The position numbers were made by a program, and so were the translations under genes. The notes below the pieces were generated by a model. The model was not told the origin of the DNA. It did not search any database and saw nothing but the letters and a program-made list of their open reading frames with translations. Shown in pieces: positions 7,808 through 16,857 of a stretch of 64,000 bases of DNA; the first letter of the stretch is position 1; the number at the start of each line of letters is the position of its first letter. The DNA is from Halomarina halobia. GTDB taxonomy: Archaea; Halobacteriota; Halobacteria; Halobacteriales; Haloarculaceae. The stretch lies in the NCBI RefSeq assembly GCF_029338575.1, contig NZ_CP119992.1:682001-746000 (forward strand), in the 5' to 3' direction.

Positions 7808-8350
7808 GTGAACCGTCCGCGGCTAGTTTCGGCGCTCACGCTCGTCTTCGCGGGGCTGACGCTCTTTCTCGTCGTCGTCGGCCTCGTCCTGGAGCCGCTG
7901 GTCCTGCTGCTCGCCGTCCCGTTCGGCGTCGTCGCCTACTTCATGTGGTACCAGTCGTCCGGGCGGCTCGTGGAGCGGATCTACGCGGGCGTCGAGCGGC
8001 GGGCCCGCGTCGAGGATCGCCGGGACGCGAGCGACGGGCGGCGGTGGGACCCCCGCGAGCAGTGGGAGCGAAGCGGCGACGTCGGGGGACCGCAGGGGCG
8101 TCGGCGGGCGCGGACCGGCCCGCGCGCGAACGGCCAGCGGCGGACGCGGCGGCCGAACCCCCTGCGGCGGGACGCCGGGCCGACCGCGCGGGAGGCCTAC
8201 GAGATCCTCGGGCTGTCCCCCGACGCGGACCAGCGGGCGATCAGGCGCGCCTACCGCGAGCGGGTGAAGACCGCCCACCCGGACACCGCGGAGGGGAGCG
8301 AGGAGGAGTTCAAGCGCGTGACCGCGGCGTACGAGCGGCTCACCGAGTAG
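7808..8350 (+). CDS. Membrane-anchored J-domain protein
   Basis: A 180-residue protein with two hydrophobic segments near the N-terminus (about residues 8-27 and 30-45), an Arg-rich linker, and a C-terminal J domain (about residues 122-180: REAYEILGLSPDADQRAIRRAYRE, with HPD in KTAHPDTAEG). The HPD tripeptide is what stimulates Hsp70/DnaK ATPase, so the protein probably recruits DnaK to the membrane. It lacks the Gly/Phe and zinc regions of full DnaJ. The start is the GTG at 7808 next to an inverted repeat. An upstream in-frame extension would add an atypical Arg-rich leader. Confidence 0.85.
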   Translation: MNRPRLVSALTLVFAGLTLFLVVVGLVLEPLVLLLAVPFGVVAYFMWYQSSGRLVERIYAGVERRARVEDRRDASDGRRWDPREQWERSGDVGGPQGRRRARTGPRANGQRRTRRPNPLRRDAGPTAREAYEILGLSPDADQRAIRRAYRERVKTAHPDTAEGSEEEFKRVTAAYERLTE

Positions 8351-8433
8351 CGTCGTCGTCGGTACGGGAGTCGGTTCCACGTGACGCGGTCGTCCCCCGG
8401 TGACTTGATACCGGCGGCGGCCGCCCTCCCGGT

Positions 8434-9111
8434 ATGCAACCGCTGGCCGTCGACATCGACGGGACGCTGACGGACGACGACCGGGCGCTCGACCCCCGCG
8501 TCGTCGAACCGCTGCGCGAGTGGCCCGCGCCGGTCGTCGTCGCCACGGGTAAGGCCCTCCCCTACCCCGTCGGCCTCTGTGAGTTCCTCGGGATCCCGAT
8601 CCGCGTCATCGCGGAGAACGGCGGCGCGGTCTACCTCGCGGACGACGACGAACTGGAGTTCCACGGCGACCGGGAGGCCGCGCAGGCGGTGGTCGAGCGG
8701 TACGAGGCGGCGGGCCACGAACTGGGCTGGGGGGAGGTCGACTTCGTCAACCGGTGGCGGGAGACGGAGGTGGCCGTCAGCGTGGATCAGCCCCTCCAGC
8801 CGCTGCGGGACATCGCCGCGAGCGAGGGGATGCACGTCTTCGACACGGGCTACGCCTACCACGTCACCGCGCCCGACGTGGACAAGAGCCGCGGGTTGCG
8901 CTCGGTCGCCCGCCGCCTCGGGTACGACCCGGCGGACTTCGCCGCCGTCGGCGACTCCGAGAACGACGCCGGGATGTTCGAACTCGCGGGGACGGCCTAC
9001 GCGGTCGCGAACGCCGACGCGACGGCGAGGACGGCCGCCGACGGCGTGACCGAGGGATCGTTCGCGGACGGCTTCCTCGAAGCGGTCGAGCGGATCCGCG
9101 GCGGGTCGTAG
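8434..9111 (+). CDS. Archaeal phosphoglycolate phosphatase-type HAD hydrolase
   Basis: A 225-residue haloacid-dehalogenase phosphatase of subclass IIB, closest in pattern to archaeal phosphoglycolate phosphatase. Motif I is DIDGTLT (residues 6-12, nucleophile D6), motif II is VATGK, the motif III lysine is in VDKSRGL, and motif IV is VGDSENDAGMF. The cap domain lies between motifs II and III (IAENGGAVY onward). The likely role is salvage of 2-phosphoglycolate or a similar phosphomonoester in the cytoplasm. It starts 83 bp after the J-domain gene. Confidence 0.88.
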   Translation: MQPLAVDIDGTLTDDDRALDPRVVEPLREWPAPVVVATGKALPYPVGLCEFLGIPIRVIAENGGAVYLADDDELEFHGDREAAQAVVERYEAAGHELGWGEVDFVNRWRETEVAVSVDQPLQPLRDIAASEGMHVFDTGYAYHVTAPDVDKSRGLRSVARRLGYDPADFAAVGDSENDAGMFELAGTAYAVANADATARTAADGVTEGSFADGFLEAVERIRGGS

Positions 9112-9198
9112 GCGAGCGCGCCCGCGTCCGGCGCTCCCGAGGGCTCCCGAGCGGTTCCGTGGGGTTCCGTGAGAAACGAACGCACGCGAGCGCGAACG

Positions 9199-9205
9199 CT
9201 TTTAC
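9199..9205 (+). promoter_or_regulatory. TATA-like box, leaderless start of GTPase gene
   Basis: A CTTTTAC box is centred about 27 nt before the ATG at 9230, the expected spacing for a leaderless haloarchaeal transcript. This supports that start. Confidence 0.5.
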
Positions 9206-9229
9206 CCGGGGAGTTGCTAACCACCCCCA

Positions 9230-10843
9230 ATGAGCCCTGACCGGGCCGTGTTGGAGCGGGCGCTCGAACGCGGCGAGCAGGAGGGTGGCAGCGTCGAGTT
9301 CAAGGAACGACTCACGCGCGAACTTCACCTCGCGGACGGTCGCCTCGAGAGTCTGGCCGCGCAACTGCGCCACCGCGTCCTCTCGGGGGACGGCGAGGCG
9401 ACCTACGTCGTCGGCGTCACCGACGACGGGGGGCTCGCGGGAATCGCCCCCGACACCTTCTCCGAATCGATGGACGTCCTCTCGTTGCTCGCGGAGGAGG
9501 CCGGCTCTCACATCGAGGAGGTCCAGACGTGGGGGGTCGGCGAGGACGGCGAGCGCGGCATCGTCGGCGTCGCCACGATCCGCGAGGGGGCGATGCTCGA
9601 CACCGACGACCGACACATCGTCGTCGGGACCGCGGGCCACGTCGACCACGGGAAGAGCACGCTCGTCGGCTCGCTCGTCACGGGTCAGCCGGACGACGGC
9701 GAGGGCGGCACGCGCGGGTTCATGGACGTCCAGCCTCACGAGGTCGAGCGCGGCCTCTCGGCGGACCTCTCCTACGGCGTCTACGGCTTCGACGGGGACG
9801 GCCCCGTCCGCACCGCGAACCCGCACCGGAAGACCGACCGCGCGCGCGTCGTCGAGGAGGCCGACCGCGTCGTCTCGTTCGTCGACACGGTCGGCCACGA
9901 GCCGTGGCTGCGCACCACGATCCGCGGGCTCGTCGGGCAGAAGCTCGACTACGGGTTGCTCGTCGTCGCCGCGGACGACGGCCCGACCAAGACCACCCGC
10001 GAGCACCTCGGCATCCTTCTGGCCACGGAACTCCCCACCCTCGTCGCCATCACCAAGGCGGACGTGGTCGACCCCGAGCGCGTCGCCGAGGTCGAGCGCG
10101 AGGTCGAGCGCCTCCTGCGCAACGTCGGCAAGACGCCGCTGCAAATCGAACGCTACGGCGTCGACGCGGCGATCGAGGAGGTGTCGGAGCGCGTCGTCCC
10201 GGTCGTCACGACCAGCGCGGTGACGATGCGGGGGCTCGACGCGCTCGACGAACTGTTCGAGCGCCTCCCGAAGACCGCCGACGGCGCGGGCGAGTTCTCG
10301 ATGTACATCGACCGCACCTACTCGGTGACGGGCGTCGGGGCGGTCGCCTCGGGCACGGTCCGCTCGGGTGAGGTCGAGGCGGGCGACGAACTCCTGCTCG
10401 GTCCGACGGCGGACGGCGCGTTCCTCCCCGTCGAGGTGCGCTCCATCGAGATGCACTACCACCGCGTGGACGAGGCGAAGGCCGGGCGCATCGTCGGCAT
10501 CGCCCTCAAGGGCGTCCGCGAGGCCGACATCGAGCGCGGAATGGTGCTCCTGCCCCGGGACAGCGACCCGCGGGCCGTCCGCGAGTTCGAGGCCGAGGTG
10601 ATGGTGCTCAACCACCCGACGCGCATCGGCGACGGCTACGAGCCGGTCGTCCACGTCGAGACGGTGAGCGAGGCGGCCGTCTTCTCGCCCGAGGGCGGCC
10701 AGCTCCTCCCGGGCGACACCGGCACGACGCGCGTCCGGTTCAAGTTCCGCCCGTACCTCGTCGAGGAGGGCCAGCGCTTCGTCTTCCGCGAGGGCCAGAG
10801 CAAGGGCGTCGGCACGATCACGCGCGTCGTCGGCGAGGAGTGA
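9230..10843 (+). CDS. GTPBP1-like translational GTPase
   Basis: A 537-residue GTPase of the EF-Tu/EF-1A superfamily, archaeal GTPBP1 type. An N-terminal domain of about 130 residues precedes the G domain. G1 is GHVDHGKST (about residues 136-144), the G3 equivalent is DTVGHEPW, and G4 is TKAD (about residue 280). Domain II begins around YSVTGVGAVASGTV (about residue 363), and a C-terminal barrel ends with FRFRPYL-like and FVFREGQSKGVGTI segments. Related GTPBP1/2 proteins work in ribosome or mRNA quality control; the exact archaeal role is not established. A TATA-like box at 9199 and the adjacent HAD gene end suggest a separate transcript. Confidence 0.9.
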   Translation: MSPDRAVLERALERGEQEGGSVEFKERLTRELHLADGRLESLAAQLRHRVLSGDGEATYVVGVTDDGGLAGIAPDTFSESMDVLSLLAEEAGSHIEEVQTWGVGEDGERGIVGVATIREGAMLDTDDRHIVVGTAGHVDHGKSTLVGSLVTGQPDDGEGGTRGFMDVQPHEVERGLSADLSYGVYGFDGDGPVRTANPHRKTDRARVVEEADRVVSFVDTVGHEPWLRTTIRGLVGQKLDYGLLVVAADDGPTKTTREHLGILLATELPTLVAITKADVVDPERVAEVEREVERLLRNVGKTPLQIERYGVDAAIEEVSERVVPVVTTSAVTMRGLDALDELFERLPKTADGAGEFSMYIDRTYSVTGVGAVASGTVRSGEVEAGDELLLGPTADGAFLPVEVRSIEMHYHRVDEAKAGRIVGIALKGVREADIERGMVLLPRDSDPRAVREFEAEVMVLNHPTRIGDGYEPVVHVETVSEAAVFSPEGGQLLPGDTGTTRVRFKFRPYLVEEGQRFVFREGQSKGVGTITRVVGEE

Positions 10844-10965
10844 GCCAGGGGCGCACCACCGCTCTCCACCACTCTCCACCGCACTCCGCCGTCCTCCACC
10901 GTCCGTCGCCGGCGCGCTCGACGCCTCGATAACACTCCACCGCTCCGTTCGCTGCGCAGCGTTGC

Positions 10966-10973
10966 GATTTATG
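10966..10973 (+). promoter_or_regulatory. TATA-like box, leaderless start
   Basis: GATTTATG is centred about 27 nt before the ATG at 10997, the usual geometry of a leaderless haloarchaeal promoter. Confidence 0.5.
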
Positions 10974-10996
10974 TTGATCGCGAGGCAACGGTACGT

Positions 10997-11236
10997 ATGG
11001 CGCTCTCCAACATCGGCAGCCGAGTACGGGATATCGACGACACCCTCACGGAGGAGCAGAAGTTCCGCGGCGGGAGCCTGCTCATCGTCGCCGGTGCCGC
11101 ACTGGTGACGCTCCTCGTGTTCGTCCCCATGACGTCGATGGCGCTCCAGGTGGTGCTGGCCGTGATGGGCGTCGCGCTGATGGTCGTCGGGACGCTCTCG
11201 GTGGGCACCTCGGGGCGGCGCAGGCGGCCGGTCTGA
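10997..11236 (+). CDS. Small two-helix membrane protein
   Basis: A 79-residue protein with a short charged N-terminus (IGSRVRDIDDTLTEEQKFRGG), two hydrophobic helices (about residues 26-45 and 49-67) and a basic RRRRPV tail. This predicts a hairpin in the cytoplasmic membrane with both ends inside. Such short proteins are conserved in haloarchaea without known function. It has its own TATA-like box, and its 3' end converges on the gene at 11295. Confidence 0.72.
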   Translation: MALSNIGSRVRDIDDTLTEEQKFRGGSLLIVAGAALVTLLVFVPMTSMALQVVLAVMGVALMVVGTLSVGTSGRRRRPV

Positions 11237-11294
11237 CCCCGCGCCGGCGAACCGCCGGACCGAACGCCTCGACCGTCCGAGCGGCCGCTCCGTC

Positions 11295-11786
11295 TCAGCC
11301 CCGGTATCGCGTTCCCCCCTCGCGCTCGACGCGCTCCGCGAGGTCGAACGCGACGGCCCACTCCAGGATCCGGCGGACGCGCTCGCGCCAGACGCGCTCC
11401 CAGTCGGTGCGTCGACTGCGCTCCCACTGCGGCACGTCACCGCGCACGCGCTCGTAGGCCGCCTCGGGGGAGATCGGCTCCTCGGCCGCCTCGAGCGTCG
11501 CCAGCACGTCGTCGGCGGTGTGGACGCGCTCGCGGAACGCCCGCGCGAGGTCGGCGTCGGTCGGGTCGGCGCGCGTCCGGTAGTACCCCCCGTCGCTCTC
11601 GGCGGCGAGACCGAGCGCCCGCAGGAACGTGATCCACTCCTTCGCGACGTCGCGCGACGGGAGTCCGGCGTCGGCCATCAGGCGGGCGCAGCAGTCGTCC
11701 TCGGTCCCCGGGACGAGCGGGAGCGCCCTCGCCGCGTCGCGGGCGAAGGACGGCGGGCGCGGCTCAGGGACGACCTTGAACTTCAC
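11295..11786 (-). CDS. Conserved haloarchaeal hypothetical protein downstream of mch
   Basis: A 163-residue soluble protein of unknown function. It begins MKFKVVPEPRPPSF and is mostly helical, with an acidic middle and Trp-rich C-terminal region (WERSRRTDWERVWRERVRR), possibly a winged-helix-like arrangement. Its start overlaps the mch stop by 4 nt (ATGA), so the two genes are almost certainly co-transcribed and translationally coupled. A link to C1 or methanopterin metabolism is therefore a reasonable guess and no more. Confidence 0.7.
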   Translation of the reverse strand: MKFKVVPEPRPPSFARDAARALPLVPGTEDDCCARLMADAGLPSRDVAKEWITFLRALGLAAESDGGYYRTRADPTDADLARAFRERVHTADDVLATLEAAEEPISPEAAYERVRGDVPQWERSRRTDWERVWRERVRRILEWAVAFDLAERVEREGGTRYRG

Positions 11787-12715
11787 AGTCCGAAGCTCGC
11801 CGCGAGGAGGTCCTCGTCCACCTCGCCGAGGGCGTAGGTCGGCCCGCCGACCACGTCCACCGCGACCCGCGCGGGCGCGAAGACGCCCTCCGACAGGTCG
11901 TAGAAGTCCCAGTCGACCGCCTCGAACACCTCCTCGAAGGGCGCGCCGTACTCCTCGCGGGCCGTGGAGGGCAGCTCGTCGAACCGGTCGAAGTCCGACT
12001 CGACGGTGAGGTGGACGCGGCTCCCGTAGGCGAGCGCGTCGTTCGTCCGGGCCATCGCCGCCTCCTCGTCGGCGGCGACGGGCGCGACGGGCGCGCTCGC
12101 GCTCGCGGTGAGCACGTCGAGCGGGTCGTAGCCGAGTTCGAACGCGCGCCAGACGGCGAGTTCGGCGGCGCGGGCGGCGGTCGTCACGCTCCCGACGATG
12201 CTCGCGGTGGGGTAGGTCGGCAGGAAGACGGCGTTCGGCGCGACGCCGGCGAGGTCGGCGACGTGCTCGGCCACCGCCTCGCCGGGCAGTTCGTCCGACT
12301 CGATCGCGAGGACGGCGAACTCGAACGCGTCCGCGTACCCCAGCCGGCGGAACTCCTCCTCCTCGGCGACGAGCGCGCGGGCGGGCCCGCTGCCGAGCCC
12401 CTCGAACCCGTCCACCGAGACCTCCCAGCCCGCCTTCTGCGAGCAGAGTAACGCGAGCGCTGGGTGGTCGGTGGTGACGTCCACGACCGGGCGGGGCGCG
12501 CCCGCGACGTCCGCGACCGAACTGGCGACGCTGGCGAGGCCCGCGCTCTGGATCTCCGCGAGCAGCAGCCCCGCCTCGACGCCGCCGAGGGCCTCGACGC
12601 CGAAGTCGACGACCGTCGCGCCGTTGTCGAGTTCGTGGGTCTCGATGGCCAGTTCCTCGGCGAAGTCGAGCGCCTCGTCGACGAGGTCGAGCGCCATGCG
12701 GTTGAGACTCTCCAT
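11783..12715 (-). CDS. mch: Methenyltetrahydromethanopterin cyclohydrolase
   Basis: A 310-residue enzyme interconverting N5,N10-methenyl- and N5-formyl-tetrahydromethanopterin (or a related pterin) in C1 metabolism. The whole chain follows the Mch family: start MESLNRMALDLVDEALDFAEELAI, central GLGSGPARAL, then PTYPTASIVGSV, and a C-terminal VFAPARVAVDVVGGPTYALGE segment. The length matches methanogen Mch (about 315-320). Haloarchaea are not methanogens, so it probably serves folate/pterin C1 exchange. It overlaps the following hypothetical gene by 4 nt and lies 40 bp downstream of the iron-ADH homologue, suggesting a three-gene operon. Confidence 0.92.
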   Translation of the reverse strand: MESLNRMALDLVDEALDFAEELAIETHELDNGATVVDFGVEALGGVEAGLLLAEIQSAGLASVASSVADVAGAPRPVVDVTTDHPALALLCSQKAGWEVSVDGFEGLGSGPARALVAEEEEFRRLGYADAFEFAVLAIESDELPGEAVAEHVADLAGVAPNAVFLPTYPTASIVGSVTTAARAAELAVWRAFELGYDPLDVLTASASAPVAPVAADEEAAMARTNDALAYGSRVHLTVESDFDRFDELPSTAREEYGAPFEEVFEAVDWDFYDLSEGVFAPARVAVDVVGGPTYALGEVDEDLLAASFGL

Positions 12716-12755
12716 ACGGGGAGTTGCGCGGTTTCGGCTAAAGGGTTTGTCAACG

Positions 12756-13958
12756 TCACCACGCCGCTTCGAGCGTCGCCAGCACGTCGTCGGGCGAGGG
12801 GTCGTACCCGCGCGGCCGGTTCGCCATGAGGCCGTCCTCGTGGGTCAGCCGCGCGACGGCGGGCAGGTCGTCGCGCTCGACCCCGTCGAGGTCGCGCAGG
12901 CGGTCCGGCAGGCCCAGGCCGTCGCGCACGCGCTCGACCGCGGCGACGATCCCCGCGGCGCGCTCGTCGTCGCTCGCACCGTCCGCGTCGAGGGCGTCCG
13001 CGAGCACCGCCCGCCGGCCGTCGACCGCCTCGAATACGTCGCGCAGGACGTGCGGGACCATCACCGCGTGGGCGACCCCCTGCTGGACGCCCGTGCGACG
13101 GCGCAGGCCGTGACCGTAGGCGTGGACGACCGAGAGCTTCATCGCCCCCGGGAGGATGACGCCGTACTGACAGCAGAGGACGCCGGCGGCCGCCGCCTCC
13201 ATCACGGTCGGGTCGTCCGCCGCCTCGCCGAGTCGGGGCAGCGCGTCGGCGAGCAGCGAGAGGCCGCGGGACGCGGTGCCGTCGGTGATCGGCGTCGCGT
13301 ACCGCGAGTAGATCGCCTCCACCCCCTTGTCGAAGCCGTTCATCGCGGACCCCGCGAGCACCGCGTTCGGGGTCGTCTCGAACAGGTCGGGGTCGTAGAA
13401 GAGCGCGTCGGGCATGAGCGCGCGCCCGGAGAGCCCCGCGCTGACGCGCTCTGCCCCCTGCGGGACGCTCATCCCCGCGATGGGCGAGAGGTCGGCTCCG
13501 GCGAGCGTCGTCGGGACGACGGCGGCCGGCGGCATGGCGTCGCGCTCCGGAACCCGGAGGTATCCGACCTCCTCGATCTCCTCGAGCGCCGCCTCGAGCG
13601 TCAGATCCCGGCCGGCGAGCACGCGGATCGCCGTCGCCACGTCGAGGCTGCTCCCGCCGCCGAGCGCGACGAGCGCGTCCGCGCCGCGCTCGCGTAGCGC
13701 CTCGACGCCCTCGACCGCCGTCTCGATCCGCTTCTCCGGGGTCGTCTCGGCGAACACGCCCGCGAGGCGGTCGCCGAGACCGTCGCGGACGGGACCGACG
13801 ACCGCCTCCGTGGTCCCGACCGTCCGACCCGCGACGACGAGCGCGCGCGCCGCGCCGAGGCGGTCGAGCGCGTCGTCGAGGTCGGCGACGCACCCCCGAC
13901 CGAAGTGGATGGCTCCCGGTTCGTAGTCGAAGACGAACGGCGTGATCCCTGCTGTCAT
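12756..13958 (-). CDS. Iron-containing alcohol dehydrogenase family protein, altered metal site
   Basis: A 400-residue type-III alcohol dehydrogenase homologue. Family marks are the NAD(P)-binding GGGSSLD (residues 100-106), PTTLAGADLSP, the DPDLFETTP stretch and the C-terminal helical domain. Aligned by eye with E. coli FucO, the four iron ligands D196, H200, H263 and H277 correspond to D210, E214, H279 and Q293, so two of the four His/Asp ligands are replaced (H to E, H to Q). The HAYGHGL motif keeps the second His (H283). Loss or change of ligands is known in relatives such as maleylacetate reductases, so the substrate and metal need are uncertain. It lies upstream of mch in the same direction. 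Confidence 0.82.
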   Translation of the reverse strand: MTAGITPFVFDYEPGAIHFGRGCVADLDDALDRLGAARALVVAGRTVGTTEAVVGPVRDGLGDRLAGVFAETTPEKRIETAVEGVEALRERGADALVALGGGSSLDVATAIRVLAGRDLTLEAALEEIEEVGYLRVPERDAMPPAAVVPTTLAGADLSPIAGMSVPQGAERVSAGLSGRALMPDALFYDPDLFETTPNAVLAGSAMNGFDKGVEAIYSRYATPITDGTASRGLSLLADALPRLGEAADDPTVMEAAAAGVLCCQYGVILPGAMKLSVVHAYGHGLRRRTGVQQGVAHAVMVPHVLRDVFEAVDGRRAVLADALDADGASDDERAAGIVAAVERVRDGLGLPDRLRDLDGVERDDLPAVARLTHEDGLMANRPRGYDPSPDDVLATLEAAW

Positions 13959-13999
13959 GCACCGTCCATTCCCCCGGCGGGCGAAAAGCCTTCGCCTCT

Positions 14000-15268
14000 C
14001 TAGCGGTCCGCGAGGCGGACGGCCCCGAAGGGGACGAGCATCTCGTCGGGGTGCAGTCCGCCGTGCATACCGACGAATCCCAGTTGCTTCCCGGGGTACC
14101 AGACGCTCAGGTCGCGGTGGAGCGCGAGGAGGTCGGGTTCGCGGCGCGCGAAGCGCGCCGACGGGGCGCGGTCGCCGAACAGGTCGCGCTCACGGAACGC
14201 CTCGCGGCCGAACATCCGCGCGTCGAGACCCGACAGCTCCTCCCGGACGGCGTCCTCGTGGCCGCCCGCGCCCCCGTCGCGGAGGTGTAGCTGCACGTTG
14301 CGCGGCCCCCCGACGGCCTGCAGGGGCGTCCCGTCGGGGCGGCGGCGGAGGTGCGGCGCGAGGTCGAACGACCCGAGGTCGACGTTCCGCTCGGGGTCGG
14401 TGTCGACGTGGCCGTGGTCCGCGGTCACCGCGAGGAGCGTCTCGGCCGCCGTCCCGGGGGAGAGCCGGTCGAGTTCCCGCTCGACCGCCGTCGAGAGGTC
14501 GGAGAGCGTCGCCCGGTAGGCGTCCGACCGAGTTCCCGCCTCGTGGGCGGCCGCGTCCACGTCGGGAACGTAGGCGAAGACGTAGGTCGGGCCGTCGGCC
14601 GCCTCGAGGGCCTCGCGGATCCGTCGGGCCATCTCGCCGAACCCGTCGTAGGGGACGCTCGTCGCGCCGCGGGTCGCCAGCCCCGAGTAGGCTGACCCGA
14701 CGAGGTCGGCGGGCTGGATCACGTGCGGATCGATCCCCGCCGACGCGGCCCGCTCGTAGACCGTCGGGCCGTCGAGCAGGAGCGAGGCGTCGGCGCTCGG
14801 ATACGCCTCGGTCGCGGGCGTCCCGTCGAGCGTCGTGAAGGGGAGCGTCCGGAGCACCGCGTCGAGCTCCTCGACGTAGCCGAACCAGCCGAGCAGGCCG
14901 TGCTCGACCGGCTGGCGGCCGGTGTGCATCGTCGTCATGGCGGCGGCCGTCTCGGAGGGGAAGATCGAGGTCAGCGGCGTCACCGTCCCCCGCTCGGTCA
15001 CCCGCGCGAGGAGGTCGTGGCGCTCGTGCTCGCGCAGCCACTGGCGGTAGTACCCGAAGCCGTCGACGAGCAGGACGACGACGCGGCTCGCGTCCGTCTC
15101 GACGCCCGCGAAGACGTCGTCGGGAAGCGGCCGGCGCGCGTCCCCGCCGAGGATCGACAGGACGGTGTCGGGGACGTTCGCGAAGCAGTAGTCCCCGTAG
15201 GCGGGGAGGAGCGAGCCGTCGTCTTCGTGCGCGTCGCGGAGGTCGGCGGCGACGTCCCGTCGGAGCAT
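14000..15268 (-). CDS. Alkaline-phosphatase-superfamily phosphodiesterase/pyrophosphatase-like protein
   Basis: A 422-residue protein of the type-I phosphodiesterase/nucleotide pyrophosphatase branch of the alkaline phosphatase superfamily. Metal-site motifs visible are VVVLLVDGFG (first Asp), TSIFPSETAAAMTTMHTG (probable Thr/Ser nucleophile region), YVPDVDAAAHEAG (D-x-D...H) and TADHGHVD (Asp-His and His). The C-terminus ends GMHGGLHPDEMLVPF, also a superfamily mark. There is no signal peptide, so it is probably cytoplasmic. The longer upstream frame is Arg-rich and unlikely. The start is the ATG at 15268, about 100 bp downstream of aroA. Confidence 0.85.
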   Translation of the reverse strand: MLRRDVAADLRDAHEDDGSLLPAYGDYCFANVPDTVLSILGGDARRPLPDDVFAGVETDASRVVVLLVDGFGYYRQWLREHERHDLLARVTERGTVTPLTSIFPSETAAAMTTMHTGRQPVEHGLLGWFGYVEELDAVLRTLPFTTLDGTPATEAYPSADASLLLDGPTVYERAASAGIDPHVIQPADLVGSAYSGLATRGATSVPYDGFGEMARRIREALEAADGPTYVFAYVPDVDAAAHEAGTRSDAYRATLSDLSTAVERELDRLSPGTAAETLLAVTADHGHVDTDPERNVDLGSFDLAPHLRRRPDGTPLQAVGGPRNVQLHLRDGGAGGHEDAVREELSGLDARMFGREAFRERDLFGDRAPSARFARREPDLLALHRDLSVWYPGKQLGFVGMHGGLHPDEMLVPFGAVRLADR

Positions 15269-15371
15269 CGTCCCCACGCTCGCGCCCCACGGGCAAAGCG
15301 TGGCGGGGTCGCCTGCGGGTCGGTGGCGCGGACCGCGCGCTCGTCGTCGCGCCACTACGCCGACACGCGTC

Positions 15372-16715
15372 TCACGCCGACTCGACCGCCGCGCCGAGGC
15401 CGCGGAGGGCGTCGAAGAAGCCGGGGAAGGAGACGTCGACGTGCTCCGCACCCTCCACGGTGGTCTCGCCCTCCGCGACGAGCCCCGCCACGGAGAGCGC
15501 CATGACGATGCGGTGGTCGTGGTAGCCCGCGACGCGCGCGCCCCGCAGGTCGGAGTCGCCCCCGCGGACGACGAGCTCGTCCGGCTCCTCCGCGACCGCC
15601 GCGCCGAGTTTCTCCAGTTCGGTCGCCATCGCGGCCACGCGGTCGGTCTCCTTGTAGCGGACGTGCTCGCAGTTGACGATGCGCGTCTCGCCGGCTGCGG
15701 CCGCGCCGAGCGCCGCGATCGTCGGGAGGAGGTCCGGCGTGTCCCCGACGTCCACCTCGACGCCGCGCAGGTCGGACCGCTCGACGGCGATCTCGCCGGC
15801 GTCCCGATCCCACTCGATCGACGCGCCCATCCGCTCGAGCACGTCCACGATGGCGGAGTCGCCCTGCGCGCTCGGGTGCGCCCCCTCGACGATCACCCGC
15901 CCGCCGTTCTCGGCGGCGAGCGCGCCCGCGGCGAGCAGGTAGGAGGTCGAGGAGAAGTCGCCGGGGACGGCGTAGGCGTCAGTGCGGTAGGACTGGCCGC
16001 CTTCGACCGAGAAGCCGACGTCGGTGCGCGCCGCCTCCACGCCGAACGCGGCGAGCACCTCGAGCGTGATCTCGACGTACGGCGCGGACTTGAGTTCCGT
16101 CTCCAGCTCCACGTCGATCCCCCCCTCGGTGACGGCCCCGGCCATCAGCAGGGCGGTGACGTACTGCGAGGAGACGTCGCCGGGGATCGAGACGCGACCG
16201 CCCTCGACCGCCCCGCCGACGATCAGGGGGGCCTGCCCGTTCCCGCGGGTGCTCTCCCCGCGCCCGCCGAGCTGCTCGATCGCGTCGAGGAGCGGTCCCT
16301 GCGGGCGCGAGCGGAGCGAGTCGTCGCCCGTGAGGACGGTCAGCCCCTCCCCGAGCGCGCCCGTGGCGGTGACGAGGCGCATCGTCGTCCCGCTGTTCGC
16401 GCAGTCGATCACGTCGTCCGGGGTGTCGGGACGACCGTCGAACCCCTCGACCGCGAGCGCGGACGCGTCGTCGGCGGCCGCGCCCTCGCCGGAACCCGTC
16501 CGACTCGAACCCGACCCCGCCGGGTCGGGCGCGACGCGGCCGCCGTAGGCCTCGACGGCGCGCATCGTCGCCCGCGTGTCGGCGCTCACGAGCGGGTGGT
16601 CGATCCGCGCGCCGTCCGCGTACCCGGCGGCGAGTATCGCGCGGTGGGTGTAGCTCTTCGAGGGGGGCGCGCGCGCCCGACCCGAGACGGGAGAGCGGGA
16701 GATGCGTACGTCCAT
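15372..16715 (-). CDS. aroA: 3-phosphoshikimate 1-carboxyvinyltransferase (EPSP synthase)
   Basis: A 447-residue shikimate-pathway enzyme joining phosphoenolpyruvate and shikimate-3-phosphate. Marks are the substrate-binding [15 protein letters not shown] (about residues 17-31), [22 protein letters not shown], the [15 protein letters not shown] motif and a [15 protein letters not shown] segment. Length and order fit archaeal AroA. The true start is [12 protein letters not shown] at 16715, although the frame is open much further upstream through the next gene. The gene is followed by the phosphodiesterase-like gene; the 142 bp upstream show no gene. Confidence 0.96.
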   Translation of the reverse strand: MDVRISRSPVSGRARAPPSKSYTHRAILAAGYADGARIDHPLVSADTRATMRAVEAYGGRVAPDPAGSGSSRTGSGEGAAADDASALAVEGFDGRPDTPDDVIDCANSGTTMRLVTATGALGEGLTVLTGDDSLRSRPQGPLLDAIEQLGGRGESTRGNGQAPLIVGGAVEGGRVSIPGDVSSQYVTALLMAGAVTEGGIDVELETELKSAPYVEITLEVLAAFGVEAARTDVGFSVEGGQSYRTDAYAVPGDFSSTSYLLAAGALAAENGGRVIVEGAHPSAQGDSAIVDVLERMGASIEWDRDAGEIAVERSDLRGVEVDVGDTPDLLPTIAALGAAAAGETRIVNCEHVRYKETDRVAAMATELEKLGAAVAEEPDELVVRGGDSDLRGARVAGYHDHRIVMALSVAGLVAEGETTVEGAEHVDVSFPGFFDALRGLGAAVESA

Positions 16716-16857
16716 GCGCCGGCCTCGTAGTGACGGCGTATGAGGGTTCCGACGGGGGCAGGTATTCCCCGGGGTCGGCGCACGTCGGAGTCCGACGCGC
16801 GCGGTTCGACGCTCCCGCGGCGGTCGAACGGCGCTCCGGCGCCGTGCGCTCGCCGAC

